Both the position numbers and the translations under genes were made by a program. From contig NW_004754910.1 in NCBI RefSeq assembly GCF_000188695.1, forward strand, positions 623,656 to 651,201: 27,546 nt of DNA, read 5' to 3'. Positions 10,506 to 24,497 of the stretch are shown here, piece by piece. Position 1 is the stretch's first letter. Every line of letters begins with the position of its first letter. The notes beneath the pieces are model-generated. The model was not told the origin of the DNA, made no database searches, and saw only the letters and a list, made by a program, of their open reading frames with translations. This stretch comes from Salpingoeca rosetta (Eukaryota; Opisthokonta; Choanoflagellata; Craspedida; Salpingoecidae).

Positions 10506-11257
10506 TGGCAGCGGTGCCGTTTCTGATGCAGCCGATTGTTTGCCTGCCCATGTTGGTTGGTTTTGTTGCTCGTCTTGACGTGTGTGAGTGACCACTGCCC
10601 TGACGCCCTCTTCTTTCCCTCCCTCCTATCTCTCTCTCCCTCCCTCCTCTCTCTCTCTCTCTATGTGCTTTCCTTGTGTCTTCTGCACATAGATCAACTG
10701 CGCTGAGCTGCCCCTTGGCCACATTGCCGTCCACCTTGTTGGCTTTATCAGCACCAACGGCAAGGAGGCCGAGAAGTTCACCCAGGTCTTCGTCCTCATC
10801 AAGGATGTGAGTGTGCATTGTGCGCGCGAGTGTGCGTGTGCATTTTGCATTGTGCGCGAGCGAGTGGCCGTGCGTGTGTGCTTGCAGTGTGCCGGTGCCC
10901 GTACAAGCCCGCGTACATTGTGCGCGTGTGTGCGCGTATGTGTACATGTGTGTATGTGCACGGAAACGGCAAAGACTACCTAGTCGCCCAAATGTTCCGC
11001 TCCTCAGTTTATTTCTGTTGCATGGCACTTTGTGCCGGCTGCCCCACACCTGCCACCACGCCGTGCCCGCTTCTGCCTCACGTCTCATAATTTGTGTTCT
11101 GCTCCCGGCAATCCACCCTCCGCTGCACCACCCACCACCATCCACCACAGGGCGATAAGGACTCCAAGCGCTACGCCTGCGCCCTTGACATGCTGACGTA
11201 CCTGCACGGCCGCGAGGACGCTGCTCCCCAGCAGCAGTTTTACCAGCAGACCATGCC

Positions 11258-11290
<33 letters not shown>

Positions 11291-12508
11291 GGAGGAGCCT
11301 GTCCAGGTGTGTGTATGTGTGTGTGTGTGTGTGTGCACGCGTGCGCGGAAGTGCTGCGTGTGCATGTGTTTGTGCGCCGTTGATCGGTGTTTGGTGTTTT
11401 TGTGTCTGGTGACCCTTGCACTTTGTGTGGATGCACTGCACTTTCTCCCAGCGTCCTCCGAACCTCATTTCCCCCCCCCCCAACACTGTTTTATCTCTGC
11501 CACGCCTACACTCAACCCCGACTGTTTTTTTGGCCTCTACTGCATGCGCTGCGCTAGGCTGTTGAGGAGGCTGCACCTGTCGCCGAGGCCACCGAGCCCG
11601 TTGCTGAGGAGCCGGTTGAGGCTGCCCAGCCGGTTGTCGAGCAAGAGCCCGAGCAGCAGCAGGTGGAGGAGGTTGAGGAGCCGCAGCAGCTGGCGGAGGC
11701 AGAGCCCGAGCAGCAGGAGCAGCCCGAGGTTGAGGAGCAGCCTGTTGTCGAGGAGGCCGCCCCTGTGCGCCCCGCCGTCAAGCCGTCGTCGTGGGCTGCG
11801 CTCGTGTCCCGCCCCGCCGCCGCAAAGCCCGCAGCTGCCGCCACATCTGCTCGCCCCCAGCACAAGCCCCAGAAGCAGGCCCAGAAGGCTAAGCAGGCCC
11901 AGAAGCAGAAGCAGCAGAAGCCGCAGAAGAAGGGCGAGGGCCAGGACGAGCAGGGCGAGAATGTGCAGGCCGTCTCGCAGCAGGAGCCGGAGCAGCAGCA
12001 GGTGCAACAGCAGCAGCAGCAGCAGCATCAGCAGACCCAGGGCGCCAAGGGCAAGCACGCTGGCGAGCGCCGCCCCCGCCGCGGCAACCAGGAGAACAAG
12101 CCGCGCCGCCCGAACCGCGACGACAAGGAGTTTAACGCCCGCTCCCTGTTTGTGAAGAACGTTCCCCTCAGCACCACGGACGACGAGCTGCGCGGCGTGT
12201 TTGGCGCCATCGGCGACGTCCAGTCCGTCGACAGCTTCCGCACCCGCAGCAACACCAGCAACTTCAAGTGCGCCGTGGTCGAGTTTACGGAGCCCCAGGC
12301 TGCCGACGCCTGCCTTGCCGAGGAGAAGCGCGGCACCTTTGTTGTGCACGACTCTGTGCTTATCATTGACAAGCGCCGTGAGCGCCGTGCTGGCGACCGC
12401 CCACCCCGCGGTGACCGTCCACCACGCGGTCCCCGTGGCCCTGGCGGCCCTGGCGGCCGTGGCGGTGCCCCACGTGCCCCTCCCGCTGGCGACGCCGGTC
12501 GCCGCTAA
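9808..12508 (+). CDS. G3BP: G3BP / Rasputin homologue (NTF2-like + RRM + RGG)
   Basis: RNA-binding protein expected to nucleate stress granules and bind mRNPs in the cytoplasm. Exons: 9808-9911, 10316-10454, 10693-10806, 11151-11306 and 11558-12508. They are in phase and give about 487 aa, close to human G3BP1 (466). Residues 1-135 form the NTF2-like dimerisation domain (VGRFFVQVYYQTLNE; FTQVFVLIKD). A Gln tract (11259-11288) and an acidic Glu/Pro/Gln region of about 80 residues follow, as in G3BP IDR1. SWAALVSR near residue 248 matches the conserved SWAS motif of the family. The RRM is at about 366-440 (RNP2 SLFVKNVP, degenerate RNP1 NFKCAVVEF), and the tail is a Pro-rich RGG box ending at TAA 12506. 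The start is the first ATG, gttcgtcATGG, at the head of the NTF2-like domain. Confidence 0.95.
10472..10503. repeat. (CTG)n trinucleotide repeat just after a G3BP donor
   Basis: About ten CTG units beginning some 17 nt inside the intron that starts at 10455. It is intronic and non-coding in this model. Confidence 0.85.
11259..11288 (+). repeat. (CAG)n coding for a Gln tract in G3BP
   Basis: Ten pure CAG codons in frame at the end of the NTF2-like exon 4, giving a polyglutamine run before the acidic region. Confidence 0.9.
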
Positions 12509-13638
12509 ACCGCCCCCTCCCCCCCCACACACACACCACCCTCACCACTCCTCTTCACCCAAACAACACTTCAACCGCTCCATCTTCAATGTGACTGCAC
12601 GTCGTGCCCATTAACACCTCCCCCCCCTCCTTTTTTTTTTTTTTTACTTTTCTCTCGGTAGCGTTTGGCCTGTTTTCGTTTTTGTTTGTTCATGTCTTGG
12701 CATGTACTGGTGGGCTGTTGTGGTTTGTTCCCTGTTGCGTCGCCGTTCTCGTGCTTGTACATGTGATTTGCTGTGAAACGATGTGACATGACCCCCACCA
12801 GTTCGTGGTGTGGTGTGCGTTGGTGTTGGTGTTTGCGTTGCTGTGGCGTGCTTTGTGGACATGATGTCATGTGTGTGTGTGTGTGTGTGTGTTTTTGCAC
12901 GCTGTGGTTGTGCTTGCGATGTTTGGTTATTCTCCCTTCCCCAACGATATACGTTGGCGATATTGGACGCATCCTTTTTTGAGGACCCGTGCAAGTGTAT
13001 TGCTTGTGTTGTTGTACATTGGGTTGTAACGTGACGTGTGTGGGTGGGTGATGACGCATGTCGATGGGTTTGCGCCGTTTCATCATGTGTGTGCGTGGGT
13101 GTGCTTGCGTGCGTGCAGACGCAGTGCATCGCTGTTGTAGCCGTCCAGCTGGTTGCAGCAGTGTCAGTCATGCCTCATCATGCACCCGCGCCTCGCCCTC
13201 CCGCTCCCTGTTGCCCCCGTCTTCGCTGGCTGGCATTGTCTTTCTTCCCCTCCCCCCGCCCTGTTCGTACCTGCTTCAACACCTCTGGTGTGTATTGATG
13301 GTGCGACACCCTCCCCTGTTTCTTCCCGCTTGTTCTCGATTGGTTGGTATCGTACAACTGCAAGCAAATACACTGCACTTCCTCGACGACCGCCACACGC
13401 ACAGATTAAGTCTATGAAGCACGTACGCTCGAGTGCACGGACCAGCAAGGCAATCTAATCCGATGGACATTGCAGTCAACCCTTGCACGTTTTATGGCTT
13501 GTTGCAACACTGCACCACATCATTGCAGCTGACCCCTTTCCACCCACACATACACGGCAATCACGCTCAACCACACACACAGCCTCCCACCCCCCCCCCA
13601 TGAACCCACTGCATATCGGGTGCAACGAGTGCAGCAGC
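12509..13638. other. Intergenic stretch between convergent G3BP and NDUFV2
   Basis: It should contain the G3BP 3' UTR, starting with a C-rich segment and a T run of about 15 at 12631-12645, and the minus-strand NDUFV2 3' UTR. A short GT repeat lies at 12869-12892. The only hexamer variant near NDUFV2 is CATAAA on the minus strand at about 13489-13495. No gene or conserved protein segment was recognised in either strand. Confidence 0.5.
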
Positions 13639-16049
<2,411 letters not shown>

Positions 16050-16341
16050 CTCGCTTGTTGCTCGGCTGTGATAGTTGCGGTCGCAGCAGTGGTTGGTGGG
16101 GTTTGAGGAGGTGCGCTTACAAATGAGACCATATGTGCATTTTCAAAGGACGACAAATTGTCCAATATCCCTCAATTGACAAGCCACAGCAACAGTTTAT
16201 GATGTCGGGCACAACGTTGGGGAGCCAGGAGAGCTTGGCGTGGGCTGGCGGAATGTTCATCCACCACGTACACGCACCTGCACACACACACCTTCACACC
16301 TTCACACACACATGCACACACACGCACTCATACACAACACA
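16050..16341. other. Spacer between NDUFV2 and PSMG1 (both minus strand)
   Basis: It holds the NDUFV2 promoter/5' UTR and the PSMG1 3' UTR in under 300 bp. A CA-rich stretch lies at 16278-16335, next to the PSMG1 stop. CATAAA occurs on the minus strand at about 16194-16200, roughly 145 nt past the stop, as a weak polyadenylation candidate. No coding sequence was recognised. Confidence 0.45.
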
Positions 16342-16705
16342 TCACGTGTACAGAAGCGTGTCGACGGGTCGTCGGTTCACCTTCTTGCAGAAGGCGCGAA
16401 CACGTTCATCATCCTGTTGCCATAGAACAACCAAGCATTTATGCATGGCGTGAGTGTCACACAGACAGACAGACAGGCAGACAGACAGACAGACAGACAG
16501 GCAGGCAGACAGACAGACGTACCAGAGTCAGCGAGGTGCCGATGGAGGAGAGGGCTGGCTGGAAGACAGAGACGTCATCGACGTGCAGTTGCGAGGCGAC
16601 ACCGGCACCCTCCCGATAGCTCACAAACGCATACGCCTCAACACCGTCCCATTCGCAGCCGGAAATCACTGCGCAGTACAGTGACATGAGTGTGTGTGTG
16701 CGGAA

Positions 16706-16744
<39 letters not shown>

Positions 16745-17123
16745 NNNNNNNNNNNNNNNNNNNNNNNNNNNNNNNNNNNNNNNNNNNNNNNNNNNNNNNN
16801 NNNNNNNNNNNNNNNNNNNNNNNNNNNNNNNNNNNNNNNNNNNNTATAAACAAAAAAATAGAAAGAAGTTTGGTTCGAGTGTCACTCCCGCACGGTCGGC
16901 TGCCCATTGGCATATCAGTCTTGTCTCACATTGCATCTCTTTGATGCAGGCATTCGTGACTTACCACGGGTAGCGAGTAGGCGCAGCTGTGCGTGCGCTT
17001 GACGCCTCCAACGCCGGTCTCGTTTGGTGCAGACATTACTTTCGTGTTATAGCCTCGAGCTACTGTGAGCTCTCAGCCAGCATGCTCCGCAATGGTGGGA
17101 TCGCTGAACACACACACACACTA

Positions 17124-17177
<54 letters not shown>

Positions 17178-18354
17178 CCGCGCGCGCGCATACACACACA
17201 TACACATACACATACACCACTGACTTGCTGCTGCGATGGACGTGAGAGCATTTGGGGGCTCGAGGCGCTGGGCCGACGCCACTGCACGTGATGCTTCGCT
17301 GCTGGTGGCCAGATACCTGTCCTCAGCATTGGTGTTGTTTGTTGGTTGTGTTGTGTTGGGGCAAACATGTGAGGCATATGAGGAGAAATGGTGCAATTAC
17401 AGGCAGTTGGGGCAGAATAAGGTCGACGGGGGGGGGGGAAGGAGGAGTGGTAGGGTTGGTTTCACGCACAGACACACACACATGTGCACGCATCCACGCA
17501 TCATGTTGGCATTGCCGACCTGAGCATGGGCGTGTGTTGTGGCGGATCTGTGGCCTGGTAAGAGGCCAGGGCCGCCTCCCCCAAGCAGATGTAGCGCTTG
17601 GCGGACACATGCGACCGCACCTGCAACGCGCGCAGCGTTGTCGGGTAAATGGAATGCAAAGACACAAGTGGTCATGACGCTGTGGTCATGGCGCTGTGGT
17701 GATAGCTTCTCGCGTACACACACACACGCACGCAAACATTCAGCATGAATTCACACGCACATACGCACACACAGACACACGAACGCACAGACACACACAG
17801 ACACACAGACACAGACACACGCACGCACGCACGCACGCGCGCGCATATCCAGGAAGCGCACCAGCTGGGTGAAGCTAGCAGCATCATCGGATCGCAGCAT
17901 GCCCTCACACTTGCACACTGCCACTGAGCCGCGAATCTCAAATGTTGCTGTGAAGTGAATGGGCTGTGTTGGCGGTGAGCACCGTGAGGGCTGTGTGAGA
18001 GCGTTGGAGTTGTGCACAACTTGACCTACATGCCAGCAAGCAACGCACACAAAACGTGCGAAACACAATAAAACATGGCAATGAGGACAGCAAAGGCAGA
18101 ACGCAATGCACGACGGAGCAAAGCAAACTCACCTCTACCCTGAGCGGTGGATGACCGGTGATCTTGATGTGACTTGGGTCCTGCTGTGCTGGTGCAGTGT
18201 CTGCTGCGTCACTCGCGGTGAGCGCGTCGACAAAGGCTGTGGGTACTTCCCCAATGGCGATGATGGCATCCTCAAACTTCTTCCCCATCAACGTTTGCAT
18301 CCTGTATGTGACAAGCCAAAGCACATGGTGTGTGTGTGTACATGTGCGTGTGTG

Positions 18355-18386
<32 letters not shown>

Positions 18387-18602
18387 AAGCAGCGTGTACG
18401 TGTGAGATGCAGGGTAAAGTGTGATCTGTGCGTGGGGTTCTTTTGTGTTTGTGTGTGATTTGTGTTGGTGCTTGTGCCACCGAACAGCTTCGTCTGTACG
18501 AACATACCTGAGGGAGAATGTACTCTCCTTCTTGTCAAGGGCAGCAAGGTCGTCCTCGCCATAGTCCAGCGAGGGCGGCTGAGTCTCTTCCACATCTGCC
18601 AT
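16342..18602 (-). CDS. PSMG1: Proteasome assembly chaperone 1 homologue (PAC1)
   Basis: Expected to act with PAC2 in assembling the 20S alpha ring. Seven minus-strand exons: 18602-18508, 18301-18133, 17963-17829, 17620-17520, 17298-17225, 16668-16523 and 16413-16342. The phases close to 263 aa (human PSMG1 is 288). Similarity is patchy but ordered: [20 protein letters not shown] against the human FIIAIG..AVAFL segment, [12 protein letters not shown] against the Cys-rich strand, then RSHVSAKRY. An [20 protein letters not shown] segment matches the conserved Ala-Ala, Cys/Trp and LYLCY part. The C-terminus LLYT agrees with human NIYT and fits an HbYX-type motif that docks between alpha subunits. 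The exon 3/4 donor at 17829 lies in a GT-rich run and is the least certain border. The 100-N gap at 16745-16844 sits in intron 5 and does not seem to hide an exon. An in-frame upstream Met exists at 18638. Confidence 0.8.
16460..16519. repeat. (CAGA)n repeat in PSMG1 intron 6
   Basis: About a dozen CAGA units with GCAG variants, immediately beside the donor at 16522. In gene sense it is (TCTG)n. Confidence 0.85.
16745..16844. other. 100-N assembly gap inside a GT repeat
   Basis: Exactly 100 N, the usual placeholder for a gap of unknown length. The left flank is (TG)n and the right flank is unique A-rich sequence, so assembly probably failed inside the dinucleotide repeat in PSMG1 intron 5. 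Confidence 0.95.
17107..17216. repeat. CA repeat in PSMG1 intron 5
   Basis: (CA)n on the plus strand, so (GT)n in gene sense, beginning within 20 nt of the donor. The GT repeat next to the N gap at 16690-16744 is its complement at the 3' side of the same intron. Confidence 0.85.
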
Positions 18603-18758
18603 CGTCAACTTTTGTTGTGGACAAGCAAGCAAAGCCAAGGATGCAAAGTTGAGCAGCGACCACCAAGTGCCGACGAATAGAGCAAGTCATTGCCACTTTT
18701 CCACAACCACCGCAACCGCAGCAAACCACGACCACGACCACCTCCCCACCAACCAACC
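18603..18758. promoter_or_regulatory. Compact bidirectional promoter of PSMG1 and PFDN6
   Basis: Only 156 bp separate the ATG codons of the two divergent genes (120 bp if PSMG1 starts at 18638). Both promoters and 5' UTRs must fit here or overlap the first exons. The PFDN6 side is rich in CCACCGC/CCACGACC repeats. No TATA box is visible. Confidence 0.6.
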
Positions 18759-20023
18759 ATGGCCTCGCAGATCGAGAAGGAGCTCCGAGAGGTGCTGGAC
18801 GGCATGCAGCAGCTGCAGACAGGTCGGTCGAGTGGGCATGTGAGTGTGAGTGTGGGTGTGAGTGTGGGTGTGAGTGTGAGTGTGGGTGTGAGTGTGGGTG
18901 TGCATGTGAGTGTGAGTGTGAGTGTGCGTGTGAGTGTGAGTGTGAGTGTGAGTGTGAGTGTGAGTGTGAGTGTGAGTGGGGGAGTTGTTGCAGCAGCTTG
19001 CAGCAGCTTGCAGCGATTTCTGCTTGGTATCCGTGCGTGCATATATGTAGGCTCATGCTGCTGCTGCTGGTGTTGTTGTGTTGGTTGTGCGTGTGCACGC
19101 TATGCCCATAAACAGAGAAGAACAGCCTGATTCAGACACGGGAGAAGCTGCAGACCCAGCTGTCCGAGAACAAGATGGTCAAGCAGGTGCGCGCGTGCGC
19201 GCGCGTGTGCGTGTGTGATGGGCGGGAAGCACGGCCCTGCATGGGCGCGAGAAGGGGCTCATGTGATGTGCCTGAATGTGTGGCCGTTGCCTATCTTGCC
19301 AGCTCTGCTTACTCTGCTTACTCTGCTTTCTCTGATGACGCTACGGGCGTTGCTTGAGCTTGAACTAATCGCCAGCGTTGTTGCGTTCGCGTGTGGCGTG
19401 ATCGATGATGGTGAATCAAATCCAGGAGCTGGATCTCGTTAAGGAAGGCGACACTGTGTACAAACTCATGGGGCCGGCGCTGATCAAGCAGGTTAGCACG
19501 AGAGCGTGACTGGCCCGGGTTGGTCTGATCATTGGCTGAAGTTTCTTTGTTTTGCATTGCAACTCAAGCTCACATGCTTTGTGCCCTTTTGCGTGGTCAC
19601 AGGACTCTAGAGAGGCCCAGACAAACGTGGGCAAGCGACTCGAGTACATCGAGGCGGAGATGTGAGTGAGTGTGTGTATGTATGTGTGTATGTGTGATTG
19701 AGTGTATAAGAGTATGTGTGAGTGAGTGTACACGTGCGTGCGTGTGCGTGCGTGCATGCGTGCGTGTGCGTGTGTGCATGCGTGCATGCGTGCGAGCGTG
19801 CGAGCTGACGAGCTTGCCACAACCCATGACCACCGCTCAAACGTGTGTCATGCTCCTGATTTGCGTGTTGCGCGTTTGTATGTTTGCGCAGCAAGCGATA
19901 TGAGAAGCTGATGGACGACAACGAGGCCAAGGCGGCAAAGGCGCAGGAGAAGGTGCTGGCCCTCAAATCCAAGCTGGACAAGGTGCGCAATGGTTAACAT
20001 GGCGTGCATTGGCCGTGATTGTG

Positions 20024-20104
<81 letters not shown>

Positions 20105-20293
20105 GTGCGTGCGTGCGTGCGTGAAGTGTGTCTTGATGATGGACGATGAGAACTGCCACAGTGGGTCACACGCAAGCGCATCCCACCCGCTGTCACCCCA
20201 TGCCGTGCACACTCTTTGTCCGCTCTACATGCATGTCCCCCCCCCCCCTGCTCGCCCCTGTAGGAGCGTGAGGCACAGTCGAAGAAGCAGTAG
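18759..20293 (+). CDS. PFDN6: Prefoldin subunit 6 (beta-type)
   Basis: Subunit of the hexameric prefoldin co-chaperone, which passes nascent actin and tubulin to the CCT chaperonin in the cytosol. Six exons: 18759-18822, 19116-19186, 19426-19491, 19603-19661, 19892-19982 and 20264-20293. The phases close exactly to 126 aa (human 129). The N-terminal helix has [16 protein letters not shown] and [13 protein letters not shown]. The central hairpin [13 protein letters not shown] and [16 protein letters not shown] are diagnostic for subunit 6. The C-terminal helix is Lys/Ala/Glu-rich and ends SKKQ. The final coding exon is only 30 nt and lies antisense to the last exon of the PXK gene. Confidence 0.96.
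18839..18978. repeat. GTGA/GTGG variant repeat in PFDN6 intron 1
   Basis: Alternating GTGAGTGTGGGT units of about 6 bp. Many contain gtgagt, identical to a strong 5' splice consensus, only 15-150 nt after the real donor. Confidence 0.85.
20024..20102. repeat. Pure GT repeat in PFDN6 last intron
   Basis: About 38 uninterrupted TG units in the 5' half of the intron 19983-20263. Confidence 0.9.
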
Positions 20294-20502
20294 GCGTTGG
20301 TTTGTGCGTGTATTTGTGTGTACGTGTACTGTAGCGTTCGACCTGCCCAAGGTCCACGTCCTTGAAGAATGGCTCCTGCAGCAATTGCGCAATTGTCGGC
20401 AGCGAGCGGATAGCATCACAGACATAGAGAGCTTGTGAGTGCCTGAACGCGTGTCTGTGGCCTATGTGCATGCACGCGCGGTTGTGCGTGTGTGTGTGTG
20501 TT

Positions 20503-20575
<73 letters not shown>

Positions 20576-21277
20576 AACTGTAAGTGAGCGGGTGTGGCGA
20601 GATGGATGAAGAAACAAGCGTGCGCAGAAAAGACGCTGTTCAACCACATGTCAGTACGCGTGCACGCTGCAATGCAGCTGTCCCATGTTCACGTGTCGAT
20701 ATTGCATCATGACGCGTGCCATGATCAAGCCCACCTGCTGCTGCGCCCTGGGGAATGAAATCACACGTGGCCGCCCCGAGCGGCTGCCCAAACACCATCT
20801 GCTCGCCGTGATCAAGGGCGGTGGTGGTTGCGGGAAGGAAGGACGGACGCACGGGTGGGTGGGGTGAGTCACGTTGCACAGCAGGCGAGGAAGATGTGCG
20901 TGTGAGGGAATGCGCGAACACTGGAGATGATCAGGCAGTCACACACACACACACACACATACACACGCACACATAAACGTCAGCTTGAGAAGGTAGGTGC
21001 GAACTTCGCCATGTTCACATCCACACAGCCGAAGACACACACAGATGCGGTGACCTCGTAGAGGAGTTGACCGAAGCAGTAGACGTCACACAGCTCAAGC
21101 GTTGAGATCTTCTTCAGCTCCGTAATGTGGCCGCTGTACAACGATGGCAGGCCTACCACACGCGGCAGGGGGGGGGGGTGAGATGGATACTTGATGAGAG
21201 GGAAGAGGAAGCGGTGAAACAGATGTACAAAGCCTGCACACACAGACACACAGACACAGACACAGACACAGACACAC

Positions 21278-21348
<71 letters not shown>

Positions 21349-21979
21349 CACACACACACACAGACACACAACGCACAACGCACACAACGCACCGAGCACG
21401 CCGTTTTCGACGTCTGTGATTTGGCAGAATCGATCCGAGATGACGAGGACGTTGCCTGCATGCAGATGCCCATACGGCAGCCCGCGGTCGTGCAGGAACT
21501 TGAGCGCCTCTGGTGGCGGTGGCAATAGGATTGTGTGCGTATGATTGTGATTGTGTGTGAAATTGTATGTGAAATTGTGTGTGTGCGTGATTGTGTGTGA
21601 GATTGTGGCGAACAAATAGCCGGAGAAGACACAGCAAAGAGAGCATGAATGGATCAGCGTGCACAGCACAACACCATGCAAACCACCACCACCACCACAA
21701 GAACAACAAGAACAACAAGAACAACAAGAACAACAAGAACTATCACGACCGCCACCGCTGGCACGCACCGAGGATTTGTCTGCCAAAGAGCCGAACGGTG
21801 CGCACATCGAGACCTTTTGGCTTCTTGCCGACGTACTTGCGCGCAAACGGCAGCTGGGCAGGTGGTGATGGGCATTGTGATGGTGGTGGTGGTGGATGTT
21901 GTAAGTGGTGGTGGTGGTGAGGTTTGATGCAAGGAACGATGGCGCTGATGTCATGGAGCAGTGCAGTGAAATCACCAGC

Positions 21980-22057
<78 letters not shown>

Positions 22058-22769
22058 GTGTGCGCACGGAAATGTGTGCTTGCACCGCACCTTTGGGTTT
22101 TTGTTTCGTGCAATGAGGTCGCGAAGTGATCCCTGGTACAGCAACAATCGTGACAGCTATGAGAACAGCAACAAAGTCACGCTGCGGGAGCACAGCGCAA
22201 GGCACGCCACAGCCGCCACTGAGGGCATCAGCAGTGCATGCATGCAAGCAGTGCATGCAAGCAAGCAATGCGCGATGCATCACCTTTGGGGCGAGGGCGC
22301 GGACGAGGATGGCACCGGGCTCCTCAGCGCCGTGCACACATCCCAGAGACGCTGCATTGGTGTTGAAGTTGGAAGGGGGGGGGCGAAATAGTGGGCAGAG
22401 TGATGGAATGGGTGATTGGAGGCAACGGCAAGCGAAGGAAAGAAGGGAACAAGGGGGAGAAGGGAATGCAAACGTGTGAGAAGGCGAGTCACAGCAGCAA
22501 GGGCACAGACACACACACACACAGACACACAGACACACACACACCTCCAGCGATAAATGGGTGTGAGATGCCGGCAATGTATTTGAGGACGCTGTTGAGG
22601 AGTTCTGTGGGCACAAAGGACGTGGCTGGGATGGGCACCTGGGACACATACAGGCACACGCACGCACACGCACACGCATGCAAACACATGGGGTGAAGCG
22701 AGGTTAGGGGCTCAGCGATTGACATGGAAACGTTTGGCGAAGAAAAGTACACACCCACACACAGACACA

Positions 22770-22806
<37 letters not shown>

Positions 22807-22845
22807 AGACACACACCCACCCACACACACAGGCACAGACACACA

Positions 22846-22883
<38 letters not shown>

Positions 22884-24433
22884 CACAGACACAGACACCC
22901 ACACACAGACACCCACAGACACAGACACACAACACACCCAACGTACCCATGTGAGGAGCTGGGGTGCACTCTGGTCCTGGGAGGTGTATCCCTGGTTGAG
23001 GACGGTTGCGTGCATCTTGGTGACGCGCCACCCAATACCGTACAGCTGCTCCAGCACCCGCCACGACGCCTCGGACCTGCACCCAGGGGTCGGTGGCGGT
23101 GGCGGTGGTGGTGTATAATATACACATATGTATATATGTGAGTGTGTGTGAGTGTGAGTGCGAGTGTGTCTCGTGGAGGAGAAGAGGAAGAGACTTGTGG
23201 ATCCAGATGAGAAAGTGGAGGAGGGAATGCATTGGGAGGTACAAGAACCGGCAACACACACACACACACACACACGCACACACACACACACGCACACACA
23301 CTACACACACACACAGACACAGACACAGACACAGACACAGACACAGACACAGACACAGGCACACCTGATACAGACACAGACACAGGCACACCTGAGGAAC
23401 ATGAAGAGGCCGCGCTCGGCGCTGTTGCGGAAGTCCCGTCCATATGTCGCTGGATCGAGGAACCGCTTAAACGGCAGTGTCAGTCGCAGAATTGGGTGTG
23501 CCGCAATCAGATCAAGCATGTGCTGTGGATGGAGCACATGTCGTGGTGTGACAGAGGACATCCATGTGAGCAGTGATGCTTAGGGTTTCTGACCACCACT
23601 GACAATGCCACGTCTCAGCATTGCAGGCACAGAAGCAACAAACACACGCACACACACAGACCTACAGACACAGATACAGACACACAGACACACACGCGCG
23701 CACACAACATACAACACAGACACACGCAGACACACACAATACATCGCAACAGCAGCAGCAGCAACAGCACCGACTTTGAGGCCTTGCATGCGCTTCTGGA
23801 GGAACGCCTTGTCCGTGTTGCCGAACATCTTCTTTGGAGGAAGCGGCAGCGTCATGCCACTCAGCGCACTCATCTCTTGAGCAAAGGCGGCAAAGTCGCT
23901 GTAGCGGTGCCGCACCTGCACACACACACATGCGTAGTCGCGATTCGAGGTGAGCTGATGAAGCACGGAGATCCAGATCAGTGCGATCTCTGATACGCAC
24001 ACAGGCACACAGGCACACACACACACGTACCTGGATGGTCTCCCCAAGTGCGCCTCGCGTTACGTTCAAGACATACACCTGTGGACACACACACACACAC
24101 ATGCACATGTGTCACGTAAACAAACCAAGGGTGTATGGGACTCTGGCGGTCATAAGAAGCAGCACACATATCCTCCAAGTGTCTTTGCTGCAGAATCACT
24201 CACGATGTGGCCCTCCTTGGCTTGCTCGAAGCCAGCAAACTGAAAGGACAGCTCTGACGCTTCGTCCGCAGGCATGCTGTTGCGCATGCGTGTTTGTACG
24301 TGCGTTGTGTGCGCGCGTTGTGTGTGTGTGTGTTTGCTCGTGTCAGTGGGAGGGTGGTGTTGGGTTGTTTGGCAAGAGATCGCAACGCAAAAACAGACAC
24401 GCACCACAACAATCTCTGATCCACCTTCACTTC

Positions 24434-24497
<64 letters not shown>

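Noticed and set aside
16745..16844. Possibility that the N gap hides a PSMG1 exon
   Set aside because: The exons on either side join in phase and the joined segment aligns continuously with the conserved AAxxSxxxW region of PSMG1, so none seems missing.
18067..18072. AATAAA on the plus strand
   Set aside because: It lies inside an intron of the minus-strand PSMG1 gene and no plus-strand gene ends nearby.
21279..21346. Regular repeat considered as a CRISPR-like or minisatellite array
   Set aside because: It is a plain 4-bp microsatellite without unique spacers, in a eukaryotic intron.
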